Of a stretch of 64,000 nt of DNA, positions 17,486 through 25,512 are shown piece after piece. The notes under the pieces were generated by a model. It had not been told where the DNA came from. It saw nothing but the letters and a program-made list of their open reading frames with translations, and ran no database searches. The stretch's first letter is position 1, and each line of letters starts with the position of its first letter. Source of the stretch: an uncultured Prevotella sp. (GTDB lineage: Bacteria; Bacteroidota; Bacteroidia; Bacteroidales; Bacteroidaceae); assembly GCA_900771975.1 (NCBI GenBank), contig CAAGPV010000095.1:14677-78676 (forward strand). Reading direction: 5' to 3'. Both the position numbers and the translations under genes were made by a program.

Positions 17486-20400
17486 TTAATTGATTTGATA
17501 TTCCAATCCGTCATGATTTTCGATGAATGTCAGAATTTTATGATCTACATTCACCTTTGCCTGATGGCTTTTCAGCATGAGTTTCTCGTTTCGGTCTTTC
17601 AACTCCACTTGTATGTAGAGCTCGGTATTGCCCTTTGTCCCGTTTATCAATGTGGCCAAGTCCATCGCCAACGGTTCGTCTAATGCGTCTTCCCGCACCT
17701 TGATGGTTAACTTTTCTATTTGGTTTCTCTTTACGTCATAGAGTTGTTGGACGTTTTCTATCGTCATGCCGAAGATGTTTGAACCTGGCCGGTAACGTTC
17801 TTTCACCTGAGCTGTGACATAGATTGTATAGTCTTTCTTCAGCTGATTGCCCCAGCGAAGCCAGTCGTCACCAAACAAGACCAACTCGCCCGACGATTCA
17901 AAATCTTCTATTGTGACAATGCCGAACGGTTTTCCTGTCTTCTGCGAGGTGCGTTCGCTCACGTTTGTCACCAGTCCTCCGAAGGTGACATGCTCGCGTT
18001 TGGACAGTTCTTGCATATTGCCGTTACGCTCTATCTCCGAACAATGGGTGTTGCACATATACTTCAACACTACCTCATATTCGTCCAGCGGATGGGCAGA
18101 AAGATAGATACCCACCAAGTCCCTTTCGCGGTTTAGGCGTTCTATCGTGGGCCACGGCAGCGCTTTCGGGGCTACCGGATGGGCTATTTCTATGGCGTCC
18201 ACTCCTCCAAAGAGGGAGTTTTGCTGTTCTTGCTGTTCAAACTGGAACTTCTGTCCGTAACGCATCAGCGTTTCCAAAAAGGTTCCGCCCTTGCTCACCT
18301 CCTCAAAATACTGTTCTCTCTGCAGTCCGAAACTGTCAAAGCCTCCGCTATAAGCCAGTGATTCAAAGGCTTTTCGGTTTACATTGGTCAAGTCTACCCG
18401 TTCCACAAAGTCATAGATATCTTTGTAAGGTCCGTTCTTTTCCCGCTCATTGATGATGGCACGGGCTGGGCCTTCGCCCATTCCCTTGATGGCTGCCAGT
18501 CCGAAGCGTATCTCTCCATGCTTATTCACACCGAAGTTTTCCCAACTTTCGTTGACGTCAGGGCCCAATGTAGGTATCTTCAGCGAACGACACTCTTCCA
18601 TCAACTTGGTAATTTCCTTCGTGTCGTTCTTTCGCCGCGTCATGATGGCCGCCATAAACTCGGCTGGATAATGGGCTTTCAGATAGGCCGTTTGGTAAGC
18701 CACCCAACTATAACAGGTGGCATGTGACTTGTTGAACGCATAGGAAGCAAACTTTTCCCAATCGCCCCATATCTTTTCAAGAATCTTTGGGTCATGCCCG
18801 TTCTCCTGACCTTGCTTCAAAAACTTGGGTTTCATAGCGTCTACGATGGCTTTCTTCTTCTTTCCCATCGCCTTTCGAAGCGCATCACTCTCACCTCGCG
18901 TGAAGTTGGCCAACTGTCTTGACAACAACATCACCTGCTCTTGATAGACGGTAATGCCGTAGGTGTCTTTCAAGTACTTCTCCATGCAGGGTATGTCATA
19001 CTTGATTTCTTCCTTTCCGTTCTTTCGTCTGATGAACGAAGGGATATAGTCCATAGGGCCTGGACGATAGAGGGCGTTCATGGCTATAAGGTCTTCAAAC
19101 ACCGTTGGCTTGAGTTCACGCAGATATTTCTGCATTCCGGCCGACTCAAACTGGAAAGTTCCGATGGTACGGCCTTCTTGATAAAGCTGGTAAGTGAGTT
19201 CATCGTCTATCGGAATGTTGTCGAGGTCGATGTCAATGCCTTCTGTTTGTTTCACATTCTTGACGGCCTCTTTCAACTCCGACAGGGTCTTCAGTCCCAA
19301 AAAGTCCATCTTGATGAGTCCGGTAGACTCAATCACATGACCGTCATATTGGGTAACGGGAACTTTTACATTCTTGAAGTCTGGGTCGTCGGCTGTTGAC
19401 ACCGGCACCCAGTCGCTGATTGCATCTTTACAAATGATGAAGCCGCAAGCATGGATGCCCGTATTGCGTACCGTTCCCTCCAACATCTTAGCATACTTGA
19501 TGGTGTTGCGCATACGTGCATCTTCGCTCACCTCTGCTTCTTGCAGCTCGGGAGTGGCCTTGATGGCATTGGGAAGGTTCATCTTCATTCCGTCGGGCAA
19601 GCGATCGGGAATGGCCTTACAGAGGGCGTTGGTCACGTCGAGGGGAAGTCCCTCCACACGGGCCACATCCTTGATGGAGTTCTTTGTGGCCATCGTACCG
19701 TAGGTGATGATATGAGCACAATTCTCATGTCCGTACTTGTCCATCACCCATTGCAACACACGTCCGCGCCCATCGTCATCAAAGTCGGTATCGATATCAG
19801 GGAGGTTTACACGGTCTGGGTTGAGGAAACGTTCAAACAGCAAGTCATATTTCAAAGGATCTATCTTGGTAATACCCAAGCAATAAGCCACTACAGATCC
19901 TGCTGCAGAGCCACGTCCCGGCCCTACCATCACGCCCAACTGGTCGCGGGCTGCATTGATGAAGTCTTGCACTATAAGGAAATAGCCTGGGAAACCCATT
20001 GTCTTCATCACATGCAACTCAAAGTTAATGTGTTCTTTCACATTGTCGGGCAGTGGGTCACCATAACGCACCTTGGCTCCCTGATAAGCCAAATGGGCCA
20101 GATATTCGGCTTCAAACTTGATGCGGTATATCTTGTCGTACCCTCCCAACCGGTCTATCACCTTTTGTCCTTCTTCGCGGGGCAAGGGGTTGTTGCCATT
20201 TTCGTCGGAGGTAAACTCTTTGAAAAGGTCCTCTTCGGTAAAGCGCTTGCGTATGTCATCCTCTGTTCCGAAACTTTCCGGAATAGGGAAGTTGGGCATG
20301 ATAGGCCCATGCTCGATGTCGTAGGGTTCTACCTTGTCGAGTATTTCAAGGGTGTTAGACAGTGCTTCGGGCACATCGGCAAACACTTCGTTCATCTCTT

Positions 20401-21208
20401 CCCGCGTCTTAAACCACTCTTGCTTAGAGTAGCGCATACGATTAGGGTCGTTAAGGTCCTTTCCTGTTGAGATACAGAGAAGGTGATCATGAGCTTCTGC
20501 GTTTTCCTTGTCCACAAAGTGGCAGTCGTTGGTGCAGACAAGTTTGATGCCATACTCGTTAGCCAATTCCATCAACACCTTGTTGTATTGCTGTTGAGCA
20601 GGGTATGCTTCTCGGTTGGCTGCTATCTGCGGGTCTTTCACTTCGTGGCGCTGCAACTCCAGATAGTAGTCGTCGCCAAAGACTCGCTTATACCATTCCA
20701 CAGCTTCACGGGCTCCTTCCATGTCGCCTGCCAGTATTTTGCGGGGCACTTCACCCGCCATACAGGCCGAACAAACAATCAAGTCTTCATGAAAACGTTC
20801 CAAATCGCTTCGATCGGTACGGGGACGCATATAGTAGCCGTCTACCCACGAGCGCGAAACCAGCTTGATAAGGTTCTTGTAGCCATGGTAGTTCTTTGCC
20901 AGGACGATGAGGTGATAGCCACTCATGTCGCCATGCTCCTTCACCTTGTCTTCCTTGTTATGACGTGCCACATACATCTCACAACCGAAGATGGGCTTAA
21001 AGGGAGCTTTACCTTCTTTCTTCAGGCCTTTGTTCACTTTGTTACAATAGTCGAAAAACTCCTTAATACCAAACATGTTGCCATGGTCGGTCACTGCCAT
21101 TCCCTTCATACCGTTGGCAATGGCTTTGTCAACAAGCTTGGGAATGGGCGATTGCCCGTCAAGAATAGAGTAATAAGTGTGTACGTGAAGGTGTACAAAG
21201 TCTTCCAT
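17486..21208 (-). CDS. dnaE: DNA polymerase III alpha subunit
   Basis: This is the replicative polymerase catalytic subunit, 1240 residues from the ATG at 21208. An upstream in-frame extension to 21400 is ignored because it has no polymerase-like sequence and crosses the promoter. Order: PHP domain (FVHLHVHTYYSILDGQ, with VTDHGNMFG), polymerase palm with GPGRGSAAGSVVAYCLGIT and the catalytic acids of PDIDTDFDDDGR near residue 470, fingers with RPGPMDYIPSFIRRK, helix-hairpin-helix region, and the typical LVGIYLSAHPLDEY and OB-fold part (VTFGGLVTNVSERTSQKTGK). Its promoter box is at 21230-21237. Confidence 0.97.
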   Translation of the reverse strand: MEDFVHLHVHTYYSILDGQSPIPKLVDKAIANGMKGMAVTDHGNMFGIKEFFDYCNKVNKGLKKEGKAPFKPIFGCEMYVARHNKEDKVKEHGDMSGYHLIVLAKNYHGYKNLIKLVSRSWVDGYYMRPRTDRSDLERFHEDLIVCSACMAGEVPRKILAGDMEGAREAVEWYKRVFGDDYYLELQRHEVKDPQIAANREAYPAQQQYNKVLMELANEYGIKLVCTNDCHFVDKENAEAHDHLLCISTGKDLNDPNRMRYSKQEWFKTREEMNEVFADVPEALSNTLEILDKVEPYDIEHGPIMPNFPIPESFGTEDDIRKRFTEEDLFKEFTSDENGNNPLPREEGQKVIDRLGGYDKIYRIKFEAEYLAHLAYQGAKVRYGDPLPDNVKEHINFELHVMKTMGFPGYFLIVQDFINAARDQLGVMVGPGRGSAAGSVVAYCLGITKIDPLKYDLLFERFLNPDRVNLPDIDTDFDDDGRGRVLQWVMDKYGHENCAHIITYGTMATKNSIKDVARVEGLPLDVTNALCKAIPDRLPDGMKMNLPNAIKATPELQEAEVSEDARMRNTIKYAKMLEGTVRNTGIHACGFIICKDAISDWVPVSTADDPDFKNVKVPVTQYDGHVIESTGLIKMDFLGLKTLSELKEAVKNVKQTEGIDIDLDNIPIDDELTYQLYQEGRTIGTFQFESAGMQKYLRELKPTVFEDLIAMNALYRPGPMDYIPSFIRRKNGKEEIKYDIPCMEKYLKDTYGITVYQEQVMLLSRQLANFTRGESDALRKAMGKKKKAIVDAMKPKFLKQGQENGHDPKILEKIWGDWEKFASYAFNKSHATCYSWVAYQTAYLKAHYPAEFMAAIMTRRKNDTKEITKLMEECRSLKIPTLGPDVNESWENFGVNKHGEIRFGLAAIKGMGEGPARAIINEREKNGPYKDIYDFVERVDLTNVNRKAFESLAYSGGFDSFGLQREQYFEEVSKGGTFLETLMRYGQKFQFEQQEQQNSLFGGVDAIEIAHPVAPKALPWPTIERLNRERDLVGIYLSAHPLDEYEVVLKYMCNTHCSEIERNGNMQELSKREHVTFGGLVTNVSERTSQKTGKPFGIVTIEDFESSGELVLFGDDWLRWGNQLKKDYTIYVTAQVKERYRPGSNIFGMTIENVQQLYDVKRNQIEKLTIKVREDALDEPLAMDLATLINGTKGNTELYIQVELKDRNEKLMLKSHQAKVNVDHKILTFIENHDGLEYQIN

Positions 21209-21229
21209 GCTGCGCAAAATTTTGAGGTT

Positions 21230-21237
21230 CAAAGTTA
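21230..21237 (-). promoter_or_regulatory. -7 box for dnaE
   Basis: TAACTTTG on the minus strand, 21 bases before the dnaE ATG at 21208. Its position supports that start over the longer open frame. Confidence 0.6.
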
Positions 21238-21302
21238 CGCTGAAAAAGCGATACAGCCAAAAGATTGAATGGAAAAATTTGCGCAACCAACAAAAAAGAA
21301 TT

Positions 21303-21310
21303 ACCTTTGC
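21303..21310 (+). promoter_or_regulatory. -7 box for psd-pssA
   Basis: TACCTTTG followed by C, 30 bases before the psd ATG. Confidence 0.6.
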
Positions 21311-21340
21311 ACTACTTATTACTATTAGCGTTAACACGCC

Positions 21341-22033
21341 ATGGGCAAACGAATAAAAAAACTCAAAAAGATAAGAATACACCGTGAGGGCAACGACCAT
21401 TTGCTATATGGAGGCATCTGTTATGCTCTCATCGCCATCATATTGTGGTATGCCTTTGCTACCAAAATTCCCTTTTGGATTTTCTTGGTTGTTGTTGGTG
21501 TCGTTTACGGCATCGTGGTCAACTTCTACCGTTGTCCCATTCGCTATTTCAGCGAGGAAGACACCGAGAAGACAGTGGTTGCTCCCGCTGACGGGCGCAT
21601 TGTTGTCATTGAGGAGGTGGAAGAAAACGAATACTTCCACGACCGCCGACTCATGATTAGCATCTTCATGAGTCTGTGGAATGTGCACGCCAATTGGTTC
21701 CCCGTGGACGGAAAAGTGAAGTTTGTATTACACAAGGACGGCAACTACCACAAAGCTTGGTTACCAAAGGCAAGTGAAGAAAATGAGCACGCCGACACCA
21801 TGATTACTACCCCTGAAGGCACTGACATCCTGTGCCGACAGATTGCAGGAGCCGTGGCTCGTCGCATCGTCACCTATGCAAAAGAGGGCGAAGACTGCTA
21901 TATTGACGAGCACTTGGGCTTTATCAAGCTGGGCAGTCGTGTCGATGTGTTCTTGCCCATTGGCAGCGAAGTCTGCGTAAAGATGGGACAAGCCACCACT
22001 GGCGACCAAACGGTTTTGGCTAAATTAAAATAG
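21341..22033 (+). CDS. psd: Phosphatidylserine decarboxylase (short type)
   Basis: The enzyme decarboxylates phosphatidylserine to phosphatidylethanolamine at the inner membrane. The 230-residue product has an N-terminal hydrophobic hairpin (YGGICYALIAIILWYAF; PFWIFLVVVGVVYGIVV). VAPADGRIVVIEEV and ISIFMSLWNVHANWFPVDG match the short Psd family. The self-cleavage site FIKLGSRVDVFLP has the Ser that becomes the pyruvoyl group, as LGSR and not the LGST of the long type. pssA, which makes its substrate, begins 2 bases after its stop. Confidence 0.95.
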   Translation: MGKRIKKLKKIRIHREGNDHLLYGGICYALIAIILWYAFATKIPFWIFLVVVGVVYGIVVNFYRCPIRYFSEEDTEKTVVAPADGRIVVIEEVEENEYFHDRRLMISIFMSLWNVHANWFPVDGKVKFVLHKDGNYHKAWLPKASEENEHADTMITTPEGTDILCRQIAGAVARRIVTYAKEGEDCYIDEHLGFIKLGSRVDVFLPIGSEVCVKMGQATTGDQTVLAKLK

Positions 22034-22035
22034 AA

Positions 22036-22731
22036 ATGGCTAACTTTATCACACGCAACATCCCCAACACCATCACTTGTTGCAACCTCGTGTCGGGTTG
22101 CATTGCTACCTATAACGCCTTTTTAGGAAATGCCAAAATGGCTTTGCTGTGGATTGTAGTTGGGGCTGTGTTCGACTTCTTTGACGGAATGAGCGCACGG
22201 TTGTTGCATGTTTCTTCGCCCATTGGCAAAGAACTCGACTCATTGGCAGACGATGTTACTTTCGGTGTGGCGCCTTCCACCATCATCTTTTCTGAACTAC
22301 AGCTCATCCTAAACGACGACTGGACTCGCTATTTGGCCTTTCTTGCTTATGTGATGGCGGCATTCTCGGCATTGCGATTGGCCAAATTCAATCTCGACGA
22401 ACGTCAAGCTTTGGGCTTCATCGGTATGCCCACACCGGCCAACGCCCTATTTTGGGGTTCACTCGTCATTGGATTGCAAGAACATTTCGGGGTTTTGCCT
22501 ACGTGGACGGCAGGTGTCATACTGCTGATGGTATTTGTTTGCAGTTGGCTTTTGGTGTCTGAAATTCCTATGTTTGCTCTTAAATTCAAACAATGGGGTT
22601 GGAAGGGCAACGAAGTAAAATACATTTTCGTCATTTCCTGCATTCCCCTTCTACTCTGTTTCAAGGTGTTGGGCATTGCTGTCATCATTGCTTGGTATGT
22701 GCTATTGTCGATACTGACGCAAAAGAAATAA
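22036..22731 (+). CDS. pssA: CDP-diacylglycerol-serine O-phosphatidyltransferase
   Basis: PssA makes phosphatidylserine from CDP-diacylglycerol and serine. The CDP-alcohol phosphotransferase signature is complete: FDFFDGMSARLLHVSS then GKELDSLADD (pattern DxxDGxxAR-x8-GxxxDxxxD). The 231-residue product has about seven hydrophobic segments and ends in QKK. With psd it forms the two-step phosphatidylethanolamine pathway in one operon. Confidence 0.95.
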   Translation: MANFITRNIPNTITCCNLVSGCIATYNAFLGNAKMALLWIVVGAVFDFFDGMSARLLHVSSPIGKELDSLADDVTFGVAPSTIIFSELQLILNDDWTRYLAFLAYVMAAFSALRLAKFNLDERQALGFIGMPTPANALFWGSLVIGLQEHFGVLPTWTAGVILLMVFVCSWLLVSEIPMFALKFKQWGWKGNEVKYIFVISCIPLLLCFKVLGIAVIIAWYVLLSILTQKK

Positions 22732-22735
22732 AGTC

Positions 22736-22987
22736 ATGTCCGCCCTACTCTCCTTCTTTTTGTTTTGTTTGCTCATTATCGTTGTGAGTGCTCTCTATGT
22801 CGGCATTGCCGTTTATCGCAAATACCGACAACTAACAGATGTTTTCCGGCGCAACACCAACAACGAAAGAAACTACCGACAACGTGGTAACGAAGATGTT
22901 GTCATCGACTGCCGAGACGCCAAAACCAAACAACAGAAAATCTTTTCCGACGACGAAGGGGAATATGTTGACTACAAAGAAGAATAA
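22736..22987 (+). CDS. DUF4834 family single-span membrane protein
   Basis: An 83-residue protein with one N-terminal membrane segment (SFFLFCLLIIVVSALYVGIA) followed by a basic YRKYRQLTDVFRR stretch and an acidic tail ending YVDYKEE. The layout fits DUF4834, a short Bacteroidetes family of unknown role, in a location I recall as typical behind pssA. It is 4 bases behind pssA and is the last gene of the operon. Confidence 0.75.
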   Translation: MSALLSFFLFCLLIIVVSALYVGIAVYRKYRQLTDVFRRNTNNERNYRQRGNEDVVIDCRDAKTKQQKIFSDDEGEYVDYKEE

Positions 22988-23031
22988 GAATTGCAAGTAG
23001 CTGATTTACAGCAACTTGCATATCACTTTCC

Positions 23032-23113
23032 AAAACCCCGTGTTTTAGCACGTAAAACCGGCTCTTTTAGACACTAAAACACGGGGTTTTAGGAGCTAAA
23101 AGAGCCGGTTTTA
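23032..23113. repeat. Four-module interlocked inverted repeat (A-B-A'-B') between convergent genes
   Basis: Four modules, each with a TAAAA-type start and a TTTTA-type end, lie in a row: A 23032-23047, B 23053-23069, A' 23075-23090, B' 23097-23113. A' is the exact reverse complement of A (16 bp), and B' of B (17 bp). Spacers are 5, 5 and 6 bases. The stems interlock, so A-A' and B-B' hairpins compete. The repeat sits between the ends of the DUF4834 gene and pyrH and probably acts as a bidirectional terminator. A related, more diverged copy is at 45571-45651. Confidence 0.9.
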
Positions 23114-23124
23114 GAAAGCAAGGG

Positions 23125-23835
23125 TCAATTGTGGACAAGTGTACCTATTTGTTCTCCCTCCATCACCTTCTTCAGATTGCCTACTACATCCATGTTGAAC
23201 ACATAAATGGGGAGGTTGTTTTCCTTACACATCGTGGTGGCTGTAAGGTCCATTACCTTCAATCCGCGGGTGTAAATCTCGTCATAAGTAATCTCATCAA
23301 ACTTGGTTGCTGTGGGATCTTTTTCGGGATCTGCAGTATAAATGCCGTCAACACGTGTTCCTTTCAGCATCACATCTGCCTCTATCTCTATGCCACGCAG
23401 GGACGAACCAGTGTCAGTAGTGAAGTAAGGACTGCCTGTTCCTGCCGAGAAAATACAAACATAGCCTGCCTCCATGGCGTCTATCGCCTTCCATTTGCTA
23501 TAGAATTCTCCAATGGGTTCCATACGGATAGCGGTCAGCACTTTGGTTTTGACGCCCAAAGCACCAAGAGCTGAGCTCAGTGCCAACGAGTTGATAACTG
23601 TTGCACACATACCCATTTGGTCGCCCTTTACGCGATCAAAACCTTTCTGGCTGCCACTGAGTCCACGGAAGATATTGCCACCTCCGATGACAATTCCTAT
23701 CTCCACGCCCATTTCGTGCACCTCCTTAATCTGGCGGGCATAGTCGCTCAGACGGTCAGGGTCTATTCCAAAACCTTGTTTGCCCATTAGGCTCTCACCG
23801 CTCAGTTTTAACAGTATTCGCTTAAATCTTGCCAT
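23125..23835 (-). CDS. pyrH: UMP kinase
   Basis: PyrH phosphorylates UMP to UDP in pyrimidine synthesis; bacterial enzymes are hexamers of the amino-acid-kinase fold. The 236-residue product has LLKLSGESLMG, VIGGGNIFRG, GDQMGMCATVIN, FSAGTGSPYFTTD and KGTRVDGIYTADP, all family signatures. It is the third gene of the yraN-birA-pyrH run, 18 bases behind birA. Confidence 0.97.
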   Translation of the reverse strand: MARFKRILLKLSGESLMGKQGFGIDPDRLSDYARQIKEVHEMGVEIGIVIGGGNIFRGLSGSQKGFDRVKGDQMGMCATVINSLALSSALGALGVKTKVLTAIRMEPIGEFYSKWKAIDAMEAGYVCIFSAGTGSPYFTTDTGSSLRGIEIEADVMLKGTRVDGIYTADPEKDPTATKFDEITYDEIYTRGLKVMDLTATTMCKENNLPIYVFNMDVVGNLKKVMEGEQIGTLVHN

Positions 23836-23853
23836 AATTGAATATATTGATTG

Positions 23854-24591
23854 TTATTTGTATTCTTCCAGCACGAAGGTCACTTCCTTAAAGGCGTAGC
23901 GACGTATAAGTCCTTGACGGTCGTGCAACACCAAATGGCCGTCGTCTTCCACCTCTACCAAGGCTGCCTCAAACATGCCCTCGGCATCTTGATACTTATG
24001 ATAGCCCGTTCGACGGTACAGGGCTGCATGGTAACGTGTGGATATGTCGGCAAACTGGTTTTCGGCCAGTAGCTCAAGGTTGGCCGTGATGCCGTTCACC
24101 ACCTTTTGCAAAAGTTCGTCCAGCGGCACTTCATGCCCCAATATCTGATAAAGCGATACGGGATTGGGGGCATCGCTGTGAAACTCCCGTTGGTTAACAT
24201 CTATGCCGGTTCCGAAGACACAACGCTTGACTGCACCTGCCGACAAGCTGGTTTCAATAAGAGTTCCGCTTATCTTGCGGTCTTGCCAGTAGACATCATT
24301 GGGCCACTTCAGGGTAATGCCATCGGTATAGTTGTCCAGGGCTTCCTTTATGGCCAAGGCTTCGGCTTCTGCCAACAGGAACTGCCGGCGCACAGGTACA
24401 AACTTTGGCTGAATTGCCAACGAGAACAATAAGTTCTTTCCTGGCTCGCTTTCCCAGGTGTTGCTGCCTTGACCACGTCCCGCTGTCTGATAATCGGCCA
24501 CAACCAACACGGATTGTCCGTCTGGCAACGGCTGACAATCGTGCAAATAGCGATTGGTGGAATCCACTTCTTTTAGTCTTATTACTTTCAT
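23854..24591 (-). CDS. birA: Biotin-[acetyl-CoA-carboxylase] ligase, catalytic type without DNA-binding domain
   Basis: The enzyme attaches biotin to the carrier domain of biotin-dependent carboxylases. From ATG 24591 the product begins MKVIRLKEVDSTNRYL, the lipoyl/biotin ligase start. GRGQGSNTWESEPGKNLLFS is the biotinyl-AMP loop, and KWPNDVYW holds the active-site Lys. At 245 residues it lacks the N-terminal helix-turn-helix of E. coli BirA, so it is not a repressor. An upstream in-frame TTG at 24600 is less likely. Confidence 0.93.
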   Translation of the reverse strand: MKVIRLKEVDSTNRYLHDCQPLPDGQSVLVVADYQTAGRGQGSNTWESEPGKNLLFSLAIQPKFVPVRRQFLLAEAEALAIKEALDNYTDGITLKWPNDVYWQDRKISGTLIETSLSAGAVKRCVFGTGIDVNQREFHSDAPNPVSLYQILGHEVPLDELLQKVVNGITANLELLAENQFADISTRYHAALYRRTGYHKYQDAEGMFEAALVEVEDDGHLVLHDRQGLIRRYAFKEVTFVLEEYK

Positions 24592-24605
24592 GTGCTGCAA
24601 AAAGG

Positions 24606-24977
24606 TTATACAAACGGCAGGAACGCATCTTTCACATGACGTATCTCTGCCGAGGATTCATCGGTGCCTACAATCGTGATAATGTCAAACCGGATGTCGG
24701 CATCTATCATCTTGGACTTAACAAAGGCATTTGCTGCTATTGAGAGGGAACGTATTTTCTGAGGAGTAACAGCAGTGTCGGCATCACAGAATTTCTCGTC
24801 ACGTCGTGTTTTCACTTCTACTATCACAAGTTCGTTACTTTCTTTATCCATAGCAACAATGTCCAAATCACGATGGCCGTAACGCCAATCGCGATAAACG
24901 ATACAGTAACCTTGACCTTGCAAATACTTCGCTGCAAGCGTTTCTCCCCAATGTCCCAAGTCGTTGTGTGCTGCCAT
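24606..24977 (-). CDS. YraN/UPF0102 family nuclease-like protein
   Basis: The 123-residue product has the UPF0102 pattern: GHWGETLAAKYLQGQGY, then DWRYGHRDLDIVAMD and LVIVEVKTRRDEKF, which give the E-x-D-x-EVK residues of a restriction-endonuclease-like fold. The biochemical role of YraN is not established. It is the first gene of the leftward run ending with pyrH, with its promoter box at 25000-25007, divergent from tadA. Confidence 0.9.
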   Translation of the reverse strand: MAAHNDLGHWGETLAAKYLQGQGYCIVYRDWRYGHRDLDIVAMDKESNELVIVEVKTRRDEKFCDADTAVTPQKIRSLSIAANAFVKSKMIDADIRFDIITIVGTDESSAEIRHVKDAFLPFV

Positions 24978-24999
24978 ATAGCTCTGTGATACGTTTCTA

Positions 25000-25007
25000 C
25001 AAAGGTA
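25000..25007 (-). promoter_or_regulatory. -7 box for yraN-birA-pyrH
   Basis: TACCTTTG on the minus strand, 22 bases before the yraN ATG. Confidence 0.6.
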
Positions 25008-25040
25008 ATATTAGTTAGCGGATATACAAAATAAAATTGG

Positions 25041-25048
25041 TACTTTTG
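25041..25048 (+). promoter_or_regulatory. -7 box for tadA, probably leaderless
   Basis: TACTTTTG ends only 4 bases before the tadA ATG at 25053. The transcript would therefore begin at or within the start codon. Confidence 0.6.
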
Positions 25049-25052
25049 CAGC

Positions 25053-25508
25053 ATGACTCAACAAGAAGAACAACAGCAAAGAGACGAGTTTTTCATGCGC
25101 AAGGCACTGAACGAAGCGGAAGAAGCTTTTCGTCATGGGGAGATACCCATCGGGGCGGTCATCGTTTGCAAAGGAAAGGTGATAGCACGGGCACACAACC
25201 TAACCGAAACCTTGAACGATGTCACAGCTCATGCAGAAATGCAGGCCATCACTGCCGCCGCCAACCTATTGGGGGGAAAATATCTTCAGGGATGCACACT
25301 CTATGTTACGGTTGAACCGTGCGTTATGTGTGCTGGAGCCATTGGCTGGTCACAACTGTCCCGCATCGTCTATGGAGCGCCGGACGACAAACGGGGCTAC
25401 CGCGAGTTTGCTCCACGCGCCTTTCATCCCCGTTCAACGACAACGTCCGGCATTCTGGAAGAAGAATGCCGGACGTTGATGCAAAAGTTTTTTAAAGAGC
25501 GTCGCTAA
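25053..25508 (+). CDS. tadA: tRNA(Arg) adenosine-34 deaminase
   Basis: TadA converts A34 of tRNA-Arg(ACG) to inosine. The 151-residue product has the deaminase zinc site: TAHAEMQAI (His ligand and catalytic Glu) and EPCVMCAGAI (PCxxC). It has an N-terminal FFMRKALNEAEEAF helix and HNLTETLNDVTAHAE as in the family. The 3' end contains a perfect 16-bp hairpin (see 25441-25478). The gene converges on the M6 protease gene with a 4-base gap. Confidence 0.95.
   Translation: MTQQEEQQQRDEFFMRKALNEAEEAFRHGEIPIGAVIVCKGKVIARAHNLTETLNDVTAHAEMQAITAAANLLGGKYLQGCTLYVTVEPCVMCAGAIGWSQLSRIVYGAPDDKRGYREFAPRAFHPRSTTTSGILEEECRTLMQKFFKERR
25441..25478 (+). terminator. Perfect 16-bp hairpin inside the end of tadA, terminator-like
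   Basis: The left arm (25441-25456, core CGTCCGGCATTC) and right arm (25463-25478) are exact reverse complements with loop GGAAGA. A run of six T follows about 10 bases later, still inside the tadA frame and 20 bases before its stop. It would be an intrinsic rightward terminator placed within coding sequence. Confidence 0.6.
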
Positions 25509-25512
25509 GTGT

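Noticed and set aside
21209..21400. Longer dnaE start with 64 extra residues
   Set aside because: The extension is hydrophobic and unlike any polymerase start, crosses the -7 box at 21230-21237, and overlaps the psd start on the other strand.
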